DNA from: Gemmatimonadota bacterium
GTDB taxonomy: Bacteria > Gemmatimonadota > Gemmatimonadetes > Longimicrobiales > Gaopeijiaceae
NCBI GenBank assembly: GCA_016873995.1
Contig: VGVR01000003.1
Location: 1 to 64,000, forward strand
DNA: 64,000 bases
Direction of reading: 5' to 3'
Positions 34,731 to 46,624 of this stretch are shown one piece after another. Below the pieces are notes generated by a model. The model saw nothing but the letters and a program-made list of their open reading frames with translations, did no database searches and was not told where the DNA came from. Within the stretch, counting starts at the first letter, position 1, and every line of letters begins with the position of its first letter. Position numbers and translations under genes: made by a program.

Positions 34731-35279
34731 CTAGGGAGCCCGCGTGCGCGCGGTTCCCCGTTCAGGAAGCAGCAGCACCCACGTGGTGTCGAGAACGAAC
34801 GACGTCTGCGGGGCGAAACGCTCCGCGAGCTCGGCGAGCAACGTCGGGTTGCCCGTGTGGACCGCCACCCCACCCACCGTCCGCACGACCGGCTGCAGCA
34901 CAGGGCCCGCCGTAGGGGGTGGCGCATCGCCCGGGGCGTAGATGATGTCGTCGGGAACCTCCACCGAGTCGACGACGCTCCATGAGGTCCACTCGAGGGT
35001 GTACTCGGCTCGCCCGAAAGGACCGTCGGCCTGCGAGAGTCCGAGGAGTTCCGCCGGAGCCCGACCAGGCGCGACCTGCGTCGGCCACGCGCCGGAGGCG
35101 GCGCGCGTGGAGTGCGCCGCGGATGCGACGGCCTCGACGTCGGCTACCGCGCGCTCCACCAGGCCGCGGAGCTCGCGCCCGCTCCACGCTGGATAGAGCA
35201 GCGCGACTGCGAGGCTGAGCGTCGCGAGGAAGATCATCACGTCGCCCGGGGTTGCGCCTGCTCGGTCGCGAGGAATCAC
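34731..35279 (-). CDS. Pilin-like single-pass protein, hypothetical
   Basis: A 182-residue protein from GTG 35279. A short basic leader ends in ATPGD, followed by the hydrophobic helix VMIFLATLSLAVALLYP, which continues into an amphipathic helix (VERAVADVEAVASAA). This resembles a type IV pseudopilin N-terminus but lacks the usual Phe+1/Glu+5. The C-terminal domain holds AEYTLEWTSWSVVDSVEV and a Thr/Arg-rich end. It overlaps the stop of the upstream gene by GTGA, so the two proteins are probably partners. No pilus machinery is nearby. Confidence 0.6.
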   Translation of the reverse strand: MIPRDRAGATPGDVMIFLATLSLAVALLYPAWSGRELRGLVERAVADVEAVASAAHSTRAASGAWPTQVAPGRAPAELLGLSQADGPFGRAEYTLEWTSWSVVDSVEVPDDIIYAPGDAPPPTAGPVLQPVVRTVGGVAVHTGNPTLLAELAERFAPQTSFVLDTTWVLLLPERGTARTRAP

Positions 35280-36657
35280 GGGGCTTCCTCCGCGGCCAGC
35301 AACGCGGCCATCAGGATGCCGAAGGGGGGCGCCGGAGCCGCCGAGTCGTAGGTGATCGCCTCGCCGTCGTCACCGTAGCCGACGAGCTGGTACGCGCGGT
35401 TGCCTGATCGCGTGTATCGAATGCCGGAAGCGAGCCCGGCAGCTCCCCCAGCGTGGCCGGCAGGCGCTGCGCCTCCACGCGGAAGGCCTCGATCTGTTGG
35501 GCCTGCAGCAGGAGCGCCGTGCGTATGCTGCGTGCGCGTGCCGCTTCGTTGAGCTGGGCCGGAGGCTCGGGCCGCACCCATACAGGCGGAGCCACCGCCA
35601 CCCAGCCAGCGAGCACGAAGATCACGGAGGCGGCAACGGCTTTCCAACGGCGCGCAGCGCCCGTGTCGGTGGGCAGGCGATAGCGCGATTCTTGGTGCTC
35701 GGCGTGGGCCAGCGCTTGGGCCAGCAGCCTCGCCCGGGCCTCGGGCGTGCTCACCTCACCCTCGTCGACCGAGAACGATGTGACGTCGTCCTCGTCGACT
35801 CCACCTCGCGCGGCGGCGATCGCGAGCCGCGCGGCCTCCGCGCTCGCAGTCGGTGCGGAGCCGACTGGGGCCGGTGCCCAGACGGGAGCGCGTGGCTCGT
35901 CGGCATCGAGGTCGATGAGCGGTACCTCGGGCTCTTCCTCGACCAGTTCCGGCGGTGCGCCTACGACTGCCTTGGTAATCAGCTTGTCGATTGCCTGGCT
36001 GGGGGTGTCGTCCTCGTCGGCATCGAGGTCGACGACCTCGATCTCTTCCTCGGCTGCGAGCTCTACGTCCCGTGTCGGTGGCGCGCCTTTGGCCCGGGCG
36101 ACCGGGGCAGGGTCGTCGTCCTCGGGCATGCTCGCGACGGCGGCGAGGAGGCTTTCGTACGCGTCGTCGTCGTCGAGATCGGCGTCGAGGTCCTGGATGG
36201 GCTCAGGGGGGCGAGGAGGCGTTCGCGTGGGCTCCGGCGAGGGAGGATCGCTCGAGGCACGGGTCTCGAGGGCGCGGGGCGCTGCAGCTGGTGGCTCCGG
36301 TGTCCTCGGCGCTGGGGCTGGAGGCTCCGGTGTCTGCGGCGCTGCAGCTGTTGGCTCCGGCGTCTCCGGCGTTGCAGCTGGAGGCTCTGGTGTCTTCGGC
36401 GCTGCAGCTGGTGGCTCTGGTGTCTCCGGCGTTGCAGCTGGTGGGTCCGGCGGCGCCGAGACCGCTGGGCGAGAGACCTCGGGCGGTTCCGCGGTCGCTG
36501 CCGCCGCGGCGTTCGGCGCAGCGTGCGCCGTCGAGGCGGCGGGCACCCCGACGACTGGTGGCGGAGCGACCTCCTCGACTTCCGCCGCTGCGGCGGCCGC
36601 CGCGCGTTTCACGGCCGCGCGCAGATGCTTCTTCGTGCTCTTCCTATTACGCCCCAA
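35276..36657 (-). CDS. Pro-rich acidic single-pass protein with pilin-like tail, frameshifted near 35436
   Basis: From TTG 36657 the protein has a basic start, an Ala/Pro-rich segment with six 10-residue PEPPAAAPxT repeats, an acidic region (EEEIEVVDLDADEDD) and a helix (VAASVIFVLAGWVAVAPPVW). A periplasmic RSIRTALLLQAQQIEAFRVE and RLPATLGELPG follows. That frame then degenerates and stops at 35311. The other frame continues sensibly (ASGIRYTRSGNRAYQLVGY to LMAALLAAEEAP) with high GC3, and its stop at 35276 overlaps the next start. A single-base deletion near 35433-35440 explains this. No family is recognised; the periplasmic part resembles pseudopilin-like domains. Confidence 0.6.
36274..36450 (-). 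repeat. 30-bp imperfect tandem repeat coding PEPPAAAPxT
   Basis: About six imperfect copies of a 30-bp unit, giving the 10-residue period PDPPAATPET, PEPPAAAPKT, PEPPAATPET, PEPTAAAPQT, PEPPAPAPRT, PEPPAAAPRA. A flexible periplasmic or cytosolic spacer is likely. Confidence 0.85.
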
Positions 36658-36716
36658 GGGCCCATCCCAGATTCATCGTGCCAACTTAAGCCGGCAGGGC
36701 CGCCCCGCCCACGAGG

Positions 36717-38399
<1,683 letters not shown>

Positions 38400-38499
38400 G
38401 GCGGAATCAGGCCGTTCTCGGGTGGGAAAGGGCGGGGGAATCTAATGAGGAGCGGTGGCGTCGAGGGGGCGCCGATGCCCCGTGCCCCTCGGTCGCGCC

Positions 38500-38542
38500 T
38501 GAGCAAACGGAAGGGGGGCGACGGGTCGCCCCGTCGCCCCCC
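38500..38542 (-). terminator. Rho-independent terminator of the DUF4175 operon (GCGA loop)
   Basis: On the minus strand a perfect 13-bp stem, GGGGGGCGACGGG paired with its complement (38530-38542 with 38513-38525), closes a GCGA tetraloop and is followed by TTCCGTTT. It lies 34 bp after the DUF4175 stop. Confidence 0.82.
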
Positions 38543-38575
38543 ATGTAGGACCCGTGGTAAGGTCGGGTCGTCGCC

Positions 38576-41500
38576 CTAGTTGCCCGGCGCCCCCGGCTGC
38601 GTGCGCGCGAGCGACCGGTAGTACTCCTCGACGAGCGTCCGATACCCTTCCGGCACGTCGTCAGAACCGGTGAGAGTCGCGCCGCGCGTCGTCTCACCCT
38701 CGACGTCGCGACGTAGCCCGAATTCGATGCGCTTGAGCTGGTCGAGCATGTCCTCGTGGATCGCAGCCAATTGGCGCGGGTCGGTATAGAGCCGGTCGTC
38801 ACCGAGGCGATCGAGGCTCTCGAGCACCGCCTCCAGGTCCTGCACAGGGCGACCCAGGTCGCGGAACTGGTCGCGCAGGTCCCGCACCTGCTCGGCGCGC
38901 TGCTCCACCTCACGCTGGTATTGGCGCTGCTCTTCCGGCGTGAGACGGCGCGGCTCGCCCCGATTCCACCCGCCGTACGCGGAGTAGTCGAGATTGCCGC
39001 CGGCCCAGCCATCGGCGCCACCGCCCGTGCGGTTGTCACCACCCTGTTGCTGGCCGCCCTGTTGGCCCTGCTGGCCCTGTTGGCCCTGTTGGCCCTGTTG
39101 GCCCTGCTGCCCCTGTTGCCCTTGCTGGCCCCGTTGCCCCTGCTGGCCCTGTTGCCCCTGCTGGCCCTGTTGCCCTTGCTGGCCCTGTTGCCACTGCTGG
39201 CCCTGCTGCCCCTGTTGTCCCTGTTGTCCCTGTTGGCCTTGTTGACCCTGCTGCCCGGGCTCGTTGAGGCGGCGGTTCGCGGCCTCCATCCCCCGCACGA
39301 GGTCGCGCGTCTCGTCGAGCGCGCGCTCCATGGGGTCCTCTCGGCGCTCACTCGACGCACCCTGCGCGCGCTCGAGCTGGTCGCGTAGATCCTGCAGGGC
39401 GCCCTCGATGTTGAGCTCGAGGTTCAGCGCCGACGCCGGGTCCCACTGCTCGATGGTGCCCCGGGAGTACTGGATCATATCACGCAGCTTGGACTCACGA
39501 ATGAGGTTCGCGGCATCTTGAAGGGCACGCGCCGCGTCCGGATTGTCCGCACGCGCGCCGCTGGCGGACCGGTCGAGATCTCGCTCGAGGTTCGCGACCG
39601 CCTCGTTCATCTGATCCTTCCGCTCGCGCAGATCCTGGATCTGCTCCGTTCGCTCGGGTGTGGTCGCGGGTCGGCCACGCGCGTCCGGTCGAGTCGTCGG
39701 GAGGTTCCGCACGTCGCGCTGCACCTCACGCTGCTGCTGCTGGAGCTCCTCGACCCGCTGGAGCGCGTCCTCCGTGTCGCGGCCGGCGCGCGCCTCACGC
39801 GCGTCCTCCAGACTGCGGCGCGCTTCCTCGAGGCGCTGCAGTGCCGACGCGGCCTCGGACGAGCCCGCGGTCCCGGATTGCGAAGCAGACTGGCGCATCG
39901 ACTCCGCGGCCTGTTGGAGGTCGCGAGCCGTCTCTTCGAGCTGCGGGTCATTCATCTCGCGCGCGAGACGCTGGAGCTGACGCGCAGCCTCCTCGGTCTG
40001 TTCCGCGAGGTCGCGCTGCGACTGACCGCCACCGCCCTGCCCACCGGATTGCTGCATGGCCCGGCGGCGCTGACGCTCAGCTTCCTGCTCCTGACGGCGC
40101 GCGAGCTCTTGGAGTTGCTCCATCAGCTCGTCGACCTGGTTGTCGGCCTGCTCACGCTGGCCGCGCTGCACCATCTCGTATTGGTTCTGGAGCTTGTCGA
40201 GCTCGAGCTCGAACAGGTCGGCGAGGTCCTCCGCGGCCTGCTGGCTGGCACCACCCCCGCCACCCCCGCCACCGCCCTGCTGCTGCTGCTGCACGATGCG
40301 CTCGTACGTCTCCTCCGCCTGTTGGAGATAGCGGAGCGCCTCCTGCTCGTCAGGTAGCGCTTCGCGCAGCTCTTGCCGGTCGAGGTGCTCCTTGGCGCGC
40401 GTCATCGCTTCGACCGCGCGGGGCAGCACCTCGGAGACGTCGCGGAAGCCCTGGTCGGCCTGGGTGAGGCCGCGGTTCCGCATACGCTCGAGGAGCGTGC
40501 CGACCTGGCCCTTCAGGCGGTCCTGCGAGAGCGCCACGCTTACCACGTATTCGCCGAACTCGCTCTCCGAGTAGCTCTGCTGCTGCCGGATGAGGTTGAA
40601 CGTCGCGGCGATCACCTGCCGCTGCAGCTCGGACAGCGCAGTGTCCTGCTGGCCGCCGCCGCCGCCACCGCCTCCTCCGCCCGCCTCGGCCTGGCGGTAC
40701 GCGCGCTCGAACGGCCGGATCGCCAGGAAGTAGATGTCGCTCGTGATGGCCTGTTCTGCGCCCGGGCGGTTGTCGCGCGCGATCGCATAGTAGGAGACGA
40801 GGTCACCGGGCTCGAGCTGCCACTCCTCCAGGAAGAGCGTGTGCCCGGACGAGACTTCCGAGAGGGGAGGGCCGGCCGTCTGGAACACCGCGATGGTGTC
40901 CTCGGGGCCTGCATTCACCGAGTAGACCAAGCGCACGTCACGCACGCCATAGTCGTCGGTCGCGTTCATCTCCAGATAGAACTCTTCGATCGGCGAAGCC
41001 GTGTCGTCGCGACCCGGCCGCGTGAACTCGATCGACGGGCCGCGGTCCTCGAGCACGTCGATCGTGTACTCGGGAGACGCCGGCACGAGCGCGCCGTTGT
41101 CGCGGGCGAGCTCGATCGCGTAGTAGCGGTCCTCACCGATCGTGAAGCGTCCGGTGAACGTGCCGTCGGGCTGCAGGGTCAGCTCACCCGCGGCCTCTTG
41201 ATCCAGCAGCAGGCGGCCGGACGGGGCGAGCATCGTCGGCTCGATGCGCAGCTCGACCACCGTGCCCGGCAGGGCGGCGACGTCGCCCGCATCCTCGACC
41301 ACGCGCGGCGGCAGCCCGGTGTAGCTCGGATAGATGTACGTCAGGTCCAGCTGGTCGACGTACGGCAGGTCGGCCACCTCGATGGTGAACGTCGGCGAAC
41401 GCACCCCGGAGGATTCGACGAAATAGTCCGTGCGCTCGGCCACGCCGAGGAGGAGGACCTCGAAGCCAGTCTCGACGCCCGGGAGCATGGTCAGGCGGGA

Positions 41501-42208
41501 GAAGCCCTGCTGGGACTCCGTGCGCACGAAGATGGACGCGTCGGCCGCGTCGAATCCGCCGAGCGCGGCGGAGATCAGTTGATCGGAGTTCCGCGGGATC
41601 GTCGCGTCACCGGGCGTGACGGCAATCGAGTACGGATTCACCGTTGCCGCATCGCGCGTCGGATTGAGAAGGGCGGTCAGCCCGTTCCGCAGATGTGCTG
41701 GTCCGAGCAGCGTGCCCGCGATCAGCAGGACGACGAGTGCGGACAGCGCGCCGGCCAGGCGGTACAGGCGGCCCTGTTCGATCCTGCGGCCGTCCTGGAC
41801 CTTGTGGGCGCGCTCGAGCGCGACGTCGATCACCCGCTGATGGAGGTCGGGCGAGAAGCTCGACGATTCGTCGAGCGCGCTCACCACCGAGTGCTCGAGC
41901 GTCGGCTCGTGCTCCTCGAGGTAGAGCGCGACCTGCTCGTCGCTGCGCCGCAGCCGCAGCGGCCGGACGAGGAAGATGAATGCCGACACGAGCAGGGTGC
42001 CCCAGGTGACGTAGCGCAGCGCGATCACCCACTCGGGGGCGAAGCGCACCCGCTCCAGTCCGAACGCGCCGGCGAAGACCACTAGGCCCGTCAGACCGCC
42101 CACCCACAGGAGGCCGCGGAGTACCTGACGCGTCCGCCACCGCCACCGCACCCCCCGCACCACGTCGAAGAGCCGCGTGCGAGCCAGCCGCCGTTCGGAA
42201 TCCCTCAT
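38576..42208 (-). CDS. DUF4175 membrane protein with coiled coils and collagen-like Gly-Gln-Gln repeats
   Basis: A 1210-residue protein. Three N-terminal hydrophobic helices ([58 protein letters not shown]) precede a periplasmic region of beta-rich domains (about 190-520). Next come a poly-Gly stretch (GGGGGGGGGG), long Gln/Glu/Arg-rich coiled coils (about 540-1000), a run of about 22 Gly-Gln-Gln triplets, and a final helical domain. Only scaffolding motifs are seen, no catalytic ones. DUF4175 genes are regularly found beside MoxR, DUF58, DUF4159 and BatA genes. It is the last gene of that cluster here, with a terminator just after it. Confidence 0.85.
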   Translation of the reverse strand: MRDSERRLARTRLFDVVRGVRWRWRTRQVLRGLLWVGGLTGLVVFAGAFGLERVRFAPEWVIALRYVTWGTLLVSAFIFLVRPLRLRRSDEQVALYLEEHEPTLEHSVVSALDESSSFSPDLHQRVIDVALERAHKVQDGRRIEQGRLYRLAGALSALVVLLIAGTLLGPAHLRNGLTALLNPTRDAATVNPYSIAVTPGDATIPRNSDQLISAALGGFDAADASIFVRTESQQGFSRLTMLPGVETGFEVLLLGVAERTDYFVESSGVRSPTFTIEVADLPYVDQLDLTYIYPSYTGLPPRVVEDAGDVAALPGTVVELRIEPTMLAPSGRLLLDQEAAGELTLQPDGTFTGRFTIGEDRYYAIELARDNGALVPASPEYTIDVLEDRGPSIEFTRPGRDDTASPIEEFYLEMNATDDYGVRDVRLVYSVNAGPEDTIAVFQTAGPPLSEVSSGHTLFLEEWQLEPGDLVSYYAIARDNRPGAEQAITSDIYFLAIRPFERAYRQAEAGGGGGGGGGGQQDTALSELQRQVIAATFNLIRQQQSYSESEFGEYVVSVALSQDRLKGQVGTLLERMRNRGLTQADQGFRDVSEVLPRAVEAMTRAKEHLDRQELREALPDEQEALRYLQQAEETYERIVQQQQQGGGGGGGGGASQQAAEDLADLFELELDKLQNQYEMVQRGQREQADNQVDELMEQLQELARRQEQEAERQRRRAMQQSGGQGGGGQSQRDLAEQTEEAARQLQRLAREMNDPQLEETARDLQQAAESMRQSASQSGTAGSSEAASALQRLEEARRSLEDAREARAGRDTEDALQRVEELQQQQREVQRDVRNLPTTRPDARGRPATTPERTEQIQDLRERKDQMNEAVANLERDLDRSASGARADNPDAARALQDAANLIRESKLRDMIQYSRGTIEQWDPASALNLELNIEGALQDLRDQLERAQGASSERREDPMERALDETRDLVRGMEAANRRLNEPGQQGQQGQQGQQGQQGQQGQQWQQGQQGQQGQQGQQGQQGQRGQQGQQGQQGQQGQQGQQGQQGQQGGQQQGGDNRTGGGADGWAGGNLDYSAYGGWNRGEPRRLTPEEQRQYQREVEQRAEQVRDLRDQFRDLGRPVQDLEAVLESLDRLGDDRLYTDPRQLAAIHEDMLDQLKRIEFGLRRDVEGETTRGATLTGSDDVPEGYRTLVEEYYRSLARTQPGAPGN
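39042..39256 (-). repeat. 9-bp tandem repeat coding Gly-Gln-Gln (collagen-like G-X-Y)
   Basis: About 215 bp of an imperfect 9-bp unit (CTGTTGGCC/CTGCTGGCC on the plus strand). It encodes a run of Gly-X-Y triplets inside DUF4175, almost all GQQ, with single GQR and WQQ variants. Confidence 0.9.
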
Positions 42209-42289
42209 GACCCTCTCCCGTTGCGAGCCTGATGCAACCTACTGCCCATGGCCGAAAAGACGCCACCGAAACGCGCCCCAGACAACTTC

Positions 42290-44413
42290 TTAACCAGCGA
42301 CCGCCTCCCGCGCTCCCGCACCCGCCCGGGAGATCCAATTGGACGTGGCCGTCTCGGCGATGAGGAGGGCCAGGGCGCCCAGCAGGAGCCAGTGCCACAG
42401 GGACTGGCGCCGTTCCTGATCTTCCCGTTGGAGGGCCGTCGCCTGGTCGACGTTAAGGCCCCCCCGCTCCACGCCGGGGGCCGCCATGATCTGGGCCGAC
42501 AGCTGCTCCGGATCGATGCGGGTCAGGGTCGACTCCTCGATGTCCACGTTGACGGCGATGACGAAGGGCCGTGCCGGCTCGGAGTTCGGCGGGCGGACCG
42601 TGTAGAAGCCGTGCTCTTCGAGGGGCAGGTAGCGCTGGCCCTCGCTGGCGGGGAGCTGAATCGACGTGCCCGAGGGGGTCAGCGAGATCTGGTCGAGGCC
42701 TTCGGCGAGCCCCGCCGCCTCCGAGGACACAAGGCCCGCCGTCACGAGCGCGTCCGGGTTGGCGAGGTCCACCACCTGGCCGATCGTGAACCACGGGCTC
42801 GACTCGGCCATCCCGCCGAGGTACTCGGCCAACCGGTGCGTGAACGGCAGGTAGACGGGTTGCAGCGCCAGGTCGCTCCAGTAGTCGTCGAGCGTGTTGT
42901 TCCAGACGAGCACCTTGCCGCGGCCGATACGCAGCTCGGCGAGCGCCACCGAGCCGTCGTCGAAGCGCGCCAGCACGCCCGCCTCGGGGGAGGGCGTGAA
43001 CGCGCGCGCGCGAAAGAAGCGGGCGCCCGTGAAGTCGCCGCTCCGGGGCCCGGCGAACACCTCGAAGATCGCGTGTCCGTACTCCAGGAAGCCGAGGCGC
43101 CCGCCGCGGCCCTGCAGTCGATCCTGCACTGGGCCGATCTGGCCGGGAAGCATATCCGCAGCCGAAGCCGGCCAGCCGCCCTGCTCGCCCGTGGCGATGA
43201 GGACGCCGCCGCCCGCGTTCACGAACTCGCGCAGCCGCTCGGCCGAGCCGCCATCGACCTGGACGTCGTTGAGGATGACCGCGTCGGTGCCCTCCAGGTC
43301 TGCCGGGCGCACGCTGCTCGCCCGGCGCACCACCACCCTGAAGCGGCCGTCGTCGCTGATCTCGAGGGAGCGCCGCAGATACAGGCTCACGTCGCGGTCC
43401 GCCGAAGCGCCCTCCACGATCAGTACCTGCAACGAAGTCCCCGGCGACACCACGAAATGGTGTGTGTTGTCGGCGTTGAGGGCGTCGTCGGGGAGGCGCA
43501 CCGTCCCGCGGGTGTGTGGGCGAGACAGCGTGATCGACTCGAAGGCCACCGCGGCAGCAGCGTCGGGTCCGATGCTCACCGACCGGCTCGCGACCTGCTG
43601 GCCATCGATCTCGAGTGTCACGGCGACGTCACGCGGGTCGGCGCCGCCCAGTCGCACGATGCGCGCGGTCGGAGCGATACGCTCGCGGCCGGCCACGTTC
43701 TGCCGGGGGAGCGACACGTCCGTGACCATGACGTTGTCTTGGACTTCGTCGGCGCCCGTGGGGCGCGCGATGAACCGCGATCCCGGCGGCAGGCGCACGC
43801 CCTCGTCGCCGATCCAGCCGTTGCGCTGGAAGTCGCTGAAGAGGTACACCTCGCCGCTCGGGAGCTGGGATTCCTCGAGGATCGCTTGGGCGACCTTGAG
43901 CGCCGGCCCGAAGCGCGTCGATCCGGAGCTGAGCTGGATGGTGTCGACCGCCGTCTGTAGTCGTGCGCGGTCGGAGGTCGAGCGCGCGATCACGCGCGCG
44001 CCCTGCGCGAACGTCACGAGCGAGGCGCGATCGAGTGGCCCGAGCCCGTCGAAGATGTCGCCCGCGCCGTCCTTGGCGGTCTGCAGCTGATCGCCCGGTT
44101 CCATACTGTACGACTGGTCGATCAGCACGACGACCTCGCGCGGGCCGCCCGCGGCTCCCAGTCCCACGGTCGTGTCCTCGAAGAACGGGCGGGCGAACGC
44201 GATCGCGAGCAGCGCGAGAGCCAGCGCCCGCAAGGACAGCAGGAACCAGTGTTGGATGCGTCGCCGCCGCCGCTCCTGGTACGGGACCTTCTCCAGGAAC
44301 ATGAGCGAGGGGAAGTGCACCACGTTGCGCCGCTGGCGCCGCGTGAGGTGCACGATGATCGGCACCACCACACCGGCGATGCCGGCCAGGAAGAGCGGGA
44401 CGAGGAAACTCAT
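42290..44413 (-). CDS. BatA/VWA-domain membrane protein with glutamine-amidotransferase-like region
   Basis: A 707-residue protein. The start SFLVPLFLAGIAGVVVPIIVH followed by LTRRQRRNVVHFPSLMFLEKVP is the BatA N-terminal domain, and a second helix is LLSLRALALALLAIAFARPF. A VWA domain has MIDAS DQSYS (VVLIDQSYSMEPGD) and YLFSDFQRNGW. A later Rossmann-like part (LQVLIVEGASADRDVSLYLR to GGGVLIATGEQGGWP) resembles class I glutamine amidotransferase-like folds without a catalytic Cys. A C-terminal helix (WLLLGALALLIAE) closes it. The protein lies between DUF58 and DUF4175 in the second MoxR cluster. Confidence 0.85.
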   Translation of the reverse strand: MSFLVPLFLAGIAGVVVPIIVHLTRRQRRNVVHFPSLMFLEKVPYQERRRRRIQHWFLLSLRALALALLAIAFARPFFEDTTVGLGAAGGPREVVVLIDQSYSMEPGDQLQTAKDGAGDIFDGLGPLDRASLVTFAQGARVIARSTSDRARLQTAVDTIQLSSGSTRFGPALKVAQAILEESQLPSGEVYLFSDFQRNGWIGDEGVRLPPGSRFIARPTGADEVQDNVMVTDVSLPRQNVAGRERIAPTARIVRLGGADPRDVAVTLEIDGQQVASRSVSIGPDAAAAVAFESITLSRPHTRGTVRLPDDALNADNTHHFVVSPGTSLQVLIVEGASADRDVSLYLRRSLEISDDGRFRVVVRRASSVRPADLEGTDAVILNDVQVDGGSAERLREFVNAGGGVLIATGEQGGWPASAADMLPGQIGPVQDRLQGRGGRLGFLEYGHAIFEVFAGPRSGDFTGARFFRARAFTPSPEAGVLARFDDGSVALAELRIGRGKVLVWNNTLDDYWSDLALQPVYLPFTHRLAEYLGGMAESSPWFTIGQVVDLANPDALVTAGLVSSEAAGLAEGLDQISLTPSGTSIQLPASEGQRYLPLEEHGFYTVRPPNSEPARPFVIAVNVDIEESTLTRIDPEQLSAQIMAAPGVERGGLNVDQATALQREDQERRQSLWHWLLLGALALLIAETATSNWISRAGAGAREAVAG

Positions 44414-44437
44414 CTAGGGCTGCTCATCTGGGTCTGC

Positions 44438-45361
44438 TCATAGCGTCTTGCTCATCCGTTCACGCGCGAGCAGGTAATGGAAGAGCGCCAGGTCGAGCGG
44501 CTTCGACGTGTCGAGCAGCGTGTAGTCGATGCGGTTGCCGGTGAAGCGGTCTTGCAGGGCCTGGACGTGCGCGCTCACCAGCTTCTTGTAGTCCTCGCGC
44601 AGCTTGGCTGGGATCACGGGGATCTGCTCGGCCGTCTCCAAGTCCTCGAATCCCGAGGCCTCCTCGAACGAGAACTCGAGCTCCATGGGGTCCATCACCT
44701 GGAAGACGATCACGTCGTGCCCGCGCGCGCGCAGCGGTGCCACCGCGGCGATCACCTGGTCGGGGCTCTCGTAGAAGTCGGAGATCAGCACGAGGATGCC
44801 CTTCCGGCCCAGCAGCTCGGTCACCTGGAGCAACGGCTGCGTCAGGCTTCCCCGACGCCCGGCCTTGGCTCGGTCGAGCACGTGCAGCGCCGTTTCCAGG
44901 TGCTTCATGGAGGGGCGCACCCAGTCGACGACCTCGCGATCGAACGTGACGAGCCCGACGCGGTCGCGCTGCTGGCTGGAAAAGAACGTGAGGCAGGCGG
45001 CCAGGTAGCGCGCGTAGTCGAGCTTGGTGAGCGAGTGGCTCCCGTAGCTCATCGATGCCGAGATGTCGAGCAACACCACGAAGTTCGCGTTGGTGTCCGC
45101 CTCGAAGAGCTTGATGTAGTGGCGGTCCGTGCGCGCGAAGAGGCGCCAGTCGATGCGCCGGATGTCGTCGCCGGGCATGTACGCCCGATGCTCGGCGAAG
45201 TCGATGCTGAACCCGAGGTACGGCGAGCGGTGCAGGCCCGTCAGGAAGCCGTCGACGACGGTCTTGGCGAGCAGCTGCAGGTTCCCGATCCGGCCCAGGA
45301 CGGCGGGATCGAGGAACTGAGTGCCGGACCCGGCGTTGCGTTCCCGAGTGCGCGTGGCCAA
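44438..45361 (-). CDS. DUF58 protein (second MoxR operon)
   Basis: A 307-residue soluble protein from TTG 45361, with GGAGG about 9 bases upstream. DUF58 landmarks are FLTGLHRSPYLGFSIDFAEH, MPGDDIRRIDWRLFARTD, and the VWA-like VVLLDISASMSYGS with LVLISDFYESPDQV. It differs clearly from the first DUF58 protein (24731-25672) in sequence and in the FSIDFAEHRAY motif. It lies 15 bp after moxR2 and 24 bp before the BatA-like gene. Confidence 0.88.
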   Translation of the reverse strand: MATRTRERNAGSGTQFLDPAVLGRIGNLQLLAKTVVDGFLTGLHRSPYLGFSIDFAEHRAYMPGDDIRRIDWRLFARTDRHYIKLFEADTNANFVVLLDISASMSYGSHSLTKLDYARYLAACLTFFSSQQRDRVGLVTFDREVVDWVRPSMKHLETALHVLDRAKAGRRGSLTQPLLQVTELLGRKGILVLISDFYESPDQVIAAVAPLRARGHDVIVFQVMDPMELEFSFEEASGFEDLETAEQIPVIPAKLREDYKKLVSAHVQALQDRFTGNRIDYTLLDTSKPLDLALFHYLLARERMSKTL

Positions 45362-45376
45362 CGCGTGCCCTCCTGA

Positions 45377-46417
45377 CTACATCCCCGAGGAAGGCACGGG
45401 GACGGCGTTGAGCAGCAAGTCCACCATTTCGGCCTTGGTCTTCCCCTCGGACTCCGCGTGGAAGTTCGTGAGCACGCGATGCCGTAGCACCGGGTGCGCG
45501 AGCGCCTGGATGTCCTCGAAGCTCACGTGGTAGCGGCCCTTCGTGAGCGCGCGCGCCTTGGCGCCGAGCACGAGGAATTGCGCCGCGCGCGGCGAAGCGC
45601 CGTACGCGATCCACTTCTTCACGAAGTCGGGGCTGCTCCCGTTCTTGCTCGGGCGGCTCATGCGTGTGAGCGCGACCGCGTAACGCAGCACCGACTCGGA
45701 CACGGGCACGCGGCGCACGAGCTTCTGGAAGGCGATGAGGTCCGGCCCCGTGACCGCGTGGCTGAAGACCGGGGCGAGAATGCCTGTGGTGGAGCGGATG
45801 ACCTCGAGCTCCTCCTCTTCCTTGAGGTGCTCGATGAGGATCTCGAACATGAAGCGGTCGAGCTGCGCCTCGGGGAGCGGATACGTGCCCTCGAGCTCGA
45901 TCGGGTTCTGCGTGGCGAAGACGTAGAACGGCTCCTGCAGCGTGTACGTCCGCCCCTGGACGGTGACGCGGTGTTCCTGCATCGCTTCGAGCAGCGCCGC
46001 CTGCGTCTTCGGTGGCGTACGGTTCACCTCGTCGGCCAGCACGATGTTCGCGAAGATCGGGCCGGGTGCGAACACCATCCCGCGCCGCCCCGTGCCGGCA
46101 TCCTCTTGGATGATGTCGGTGCCGGTGATGTCGGAGGGCATCAGGTCTGGCGTGAACTGGATGCGCGAGAACTTGAGGTCGAGCACCTGCGCGATCGTGT
46201 GGATGAGCAGGGTCTTCGCGAGGCCGGGCACGCCGACGATGATGCTGTTACCGCCCACGAAGAGCGTGAGCAGCACCTGCTCGATCACTTCTTCCTGCCC
46301 GATGATGAGCTTGCGAAGCTCGGCGAGGATCTGCTCTCGGCCGTTCTTCAGCCGGTCCGCGAGCGCGACGTCGTTCGCGTTGTCGAGGGCAATGGTGCCG
46401 ATCGCGTCGTTCGCCAA
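45377..46417 (-). CDS. MoxR-family AAA+ ATPase (second operon)
   Basis: A 346-residue protein from TTG 46417, with GGAG 7 bases upstream. Walker A is GVPGLAKT (62-69), Walker B IVLADEVNRTPPKTQ, sensor VFATQNPIELEGTYPLPEAQ, and RMSRPS and GASPRAAQF follow in the lid. It probably energises the adjacent DUF58/VWA proteins. The 207 bp upstream, to the TPR gene stop, carry GC-rich inverted segments but no promoter I would commit to, so it may be a separate transcript from the genes at 46625-53520 or a continuation. Confidence 0.92.
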   Translation of the reverse strand: MANDAIGTIALDNANDVALADRLKNGREQILAELRKLIIGQEEVIEQVLLTLFVGGNSIIVGVPGLAKTLLIHTIAQVLDLKFSRIQFTPDLMPSDITGTDIIQEDAGTGRRGMVFAPGPIFANIVLADEVNRTPPKTQAALLEAMQEHRVTVQGRTYTLQEPFYVFATQNPIELEGTYPLPEAQLDRFMFEILIEHLKEEEELEVIRSTTGILAPVFSHAVTGPDLIAFQKLVRRVPVSESVLRYAVALTRMSRPSKNGSSPDFVKKWIAYGASPRAAQFLVLGAKARALTKGRYHVSFEDIQALAHPVLRHRVLTNFHAESEGKTKAEMVDLLLNAVPVPSSGM

Positions 46418-46624
46418 GGTGATCTCCGTATTCTTGTTGTGATGGGGCGGGGGCCCCAGTCATCGCCTGCGGGAGGGCGCCGCGGGGGGGACAACCTATC
46501 GTCGCGGCGGGGGAGCGGCGATCCCGGGGACTGGGGATCTCGTCCTCAGGCCGTCACTCCGTATGCTTCACACCCAACTCGTACGCTTCGTTCGTTCGGT
46601 CGATCCCTCATGGGTGGCAGGCCA

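Noticed and set aside
39042-39256. CRISPR-like or satellite array
   Set aside because: The unit is 9 bp without spacers and is read in frame as Gly-Gln-Gln.
40373-42085. A 570-codon plus-strand ORF opposite DUF4175
   Set aside because: It is the complement of a well-supported gene; composition is Arg/Asp/His-rich and no domain is visible. The same applies to long ORFs at 42248-43960, 50553-52613 and 12254-14122.
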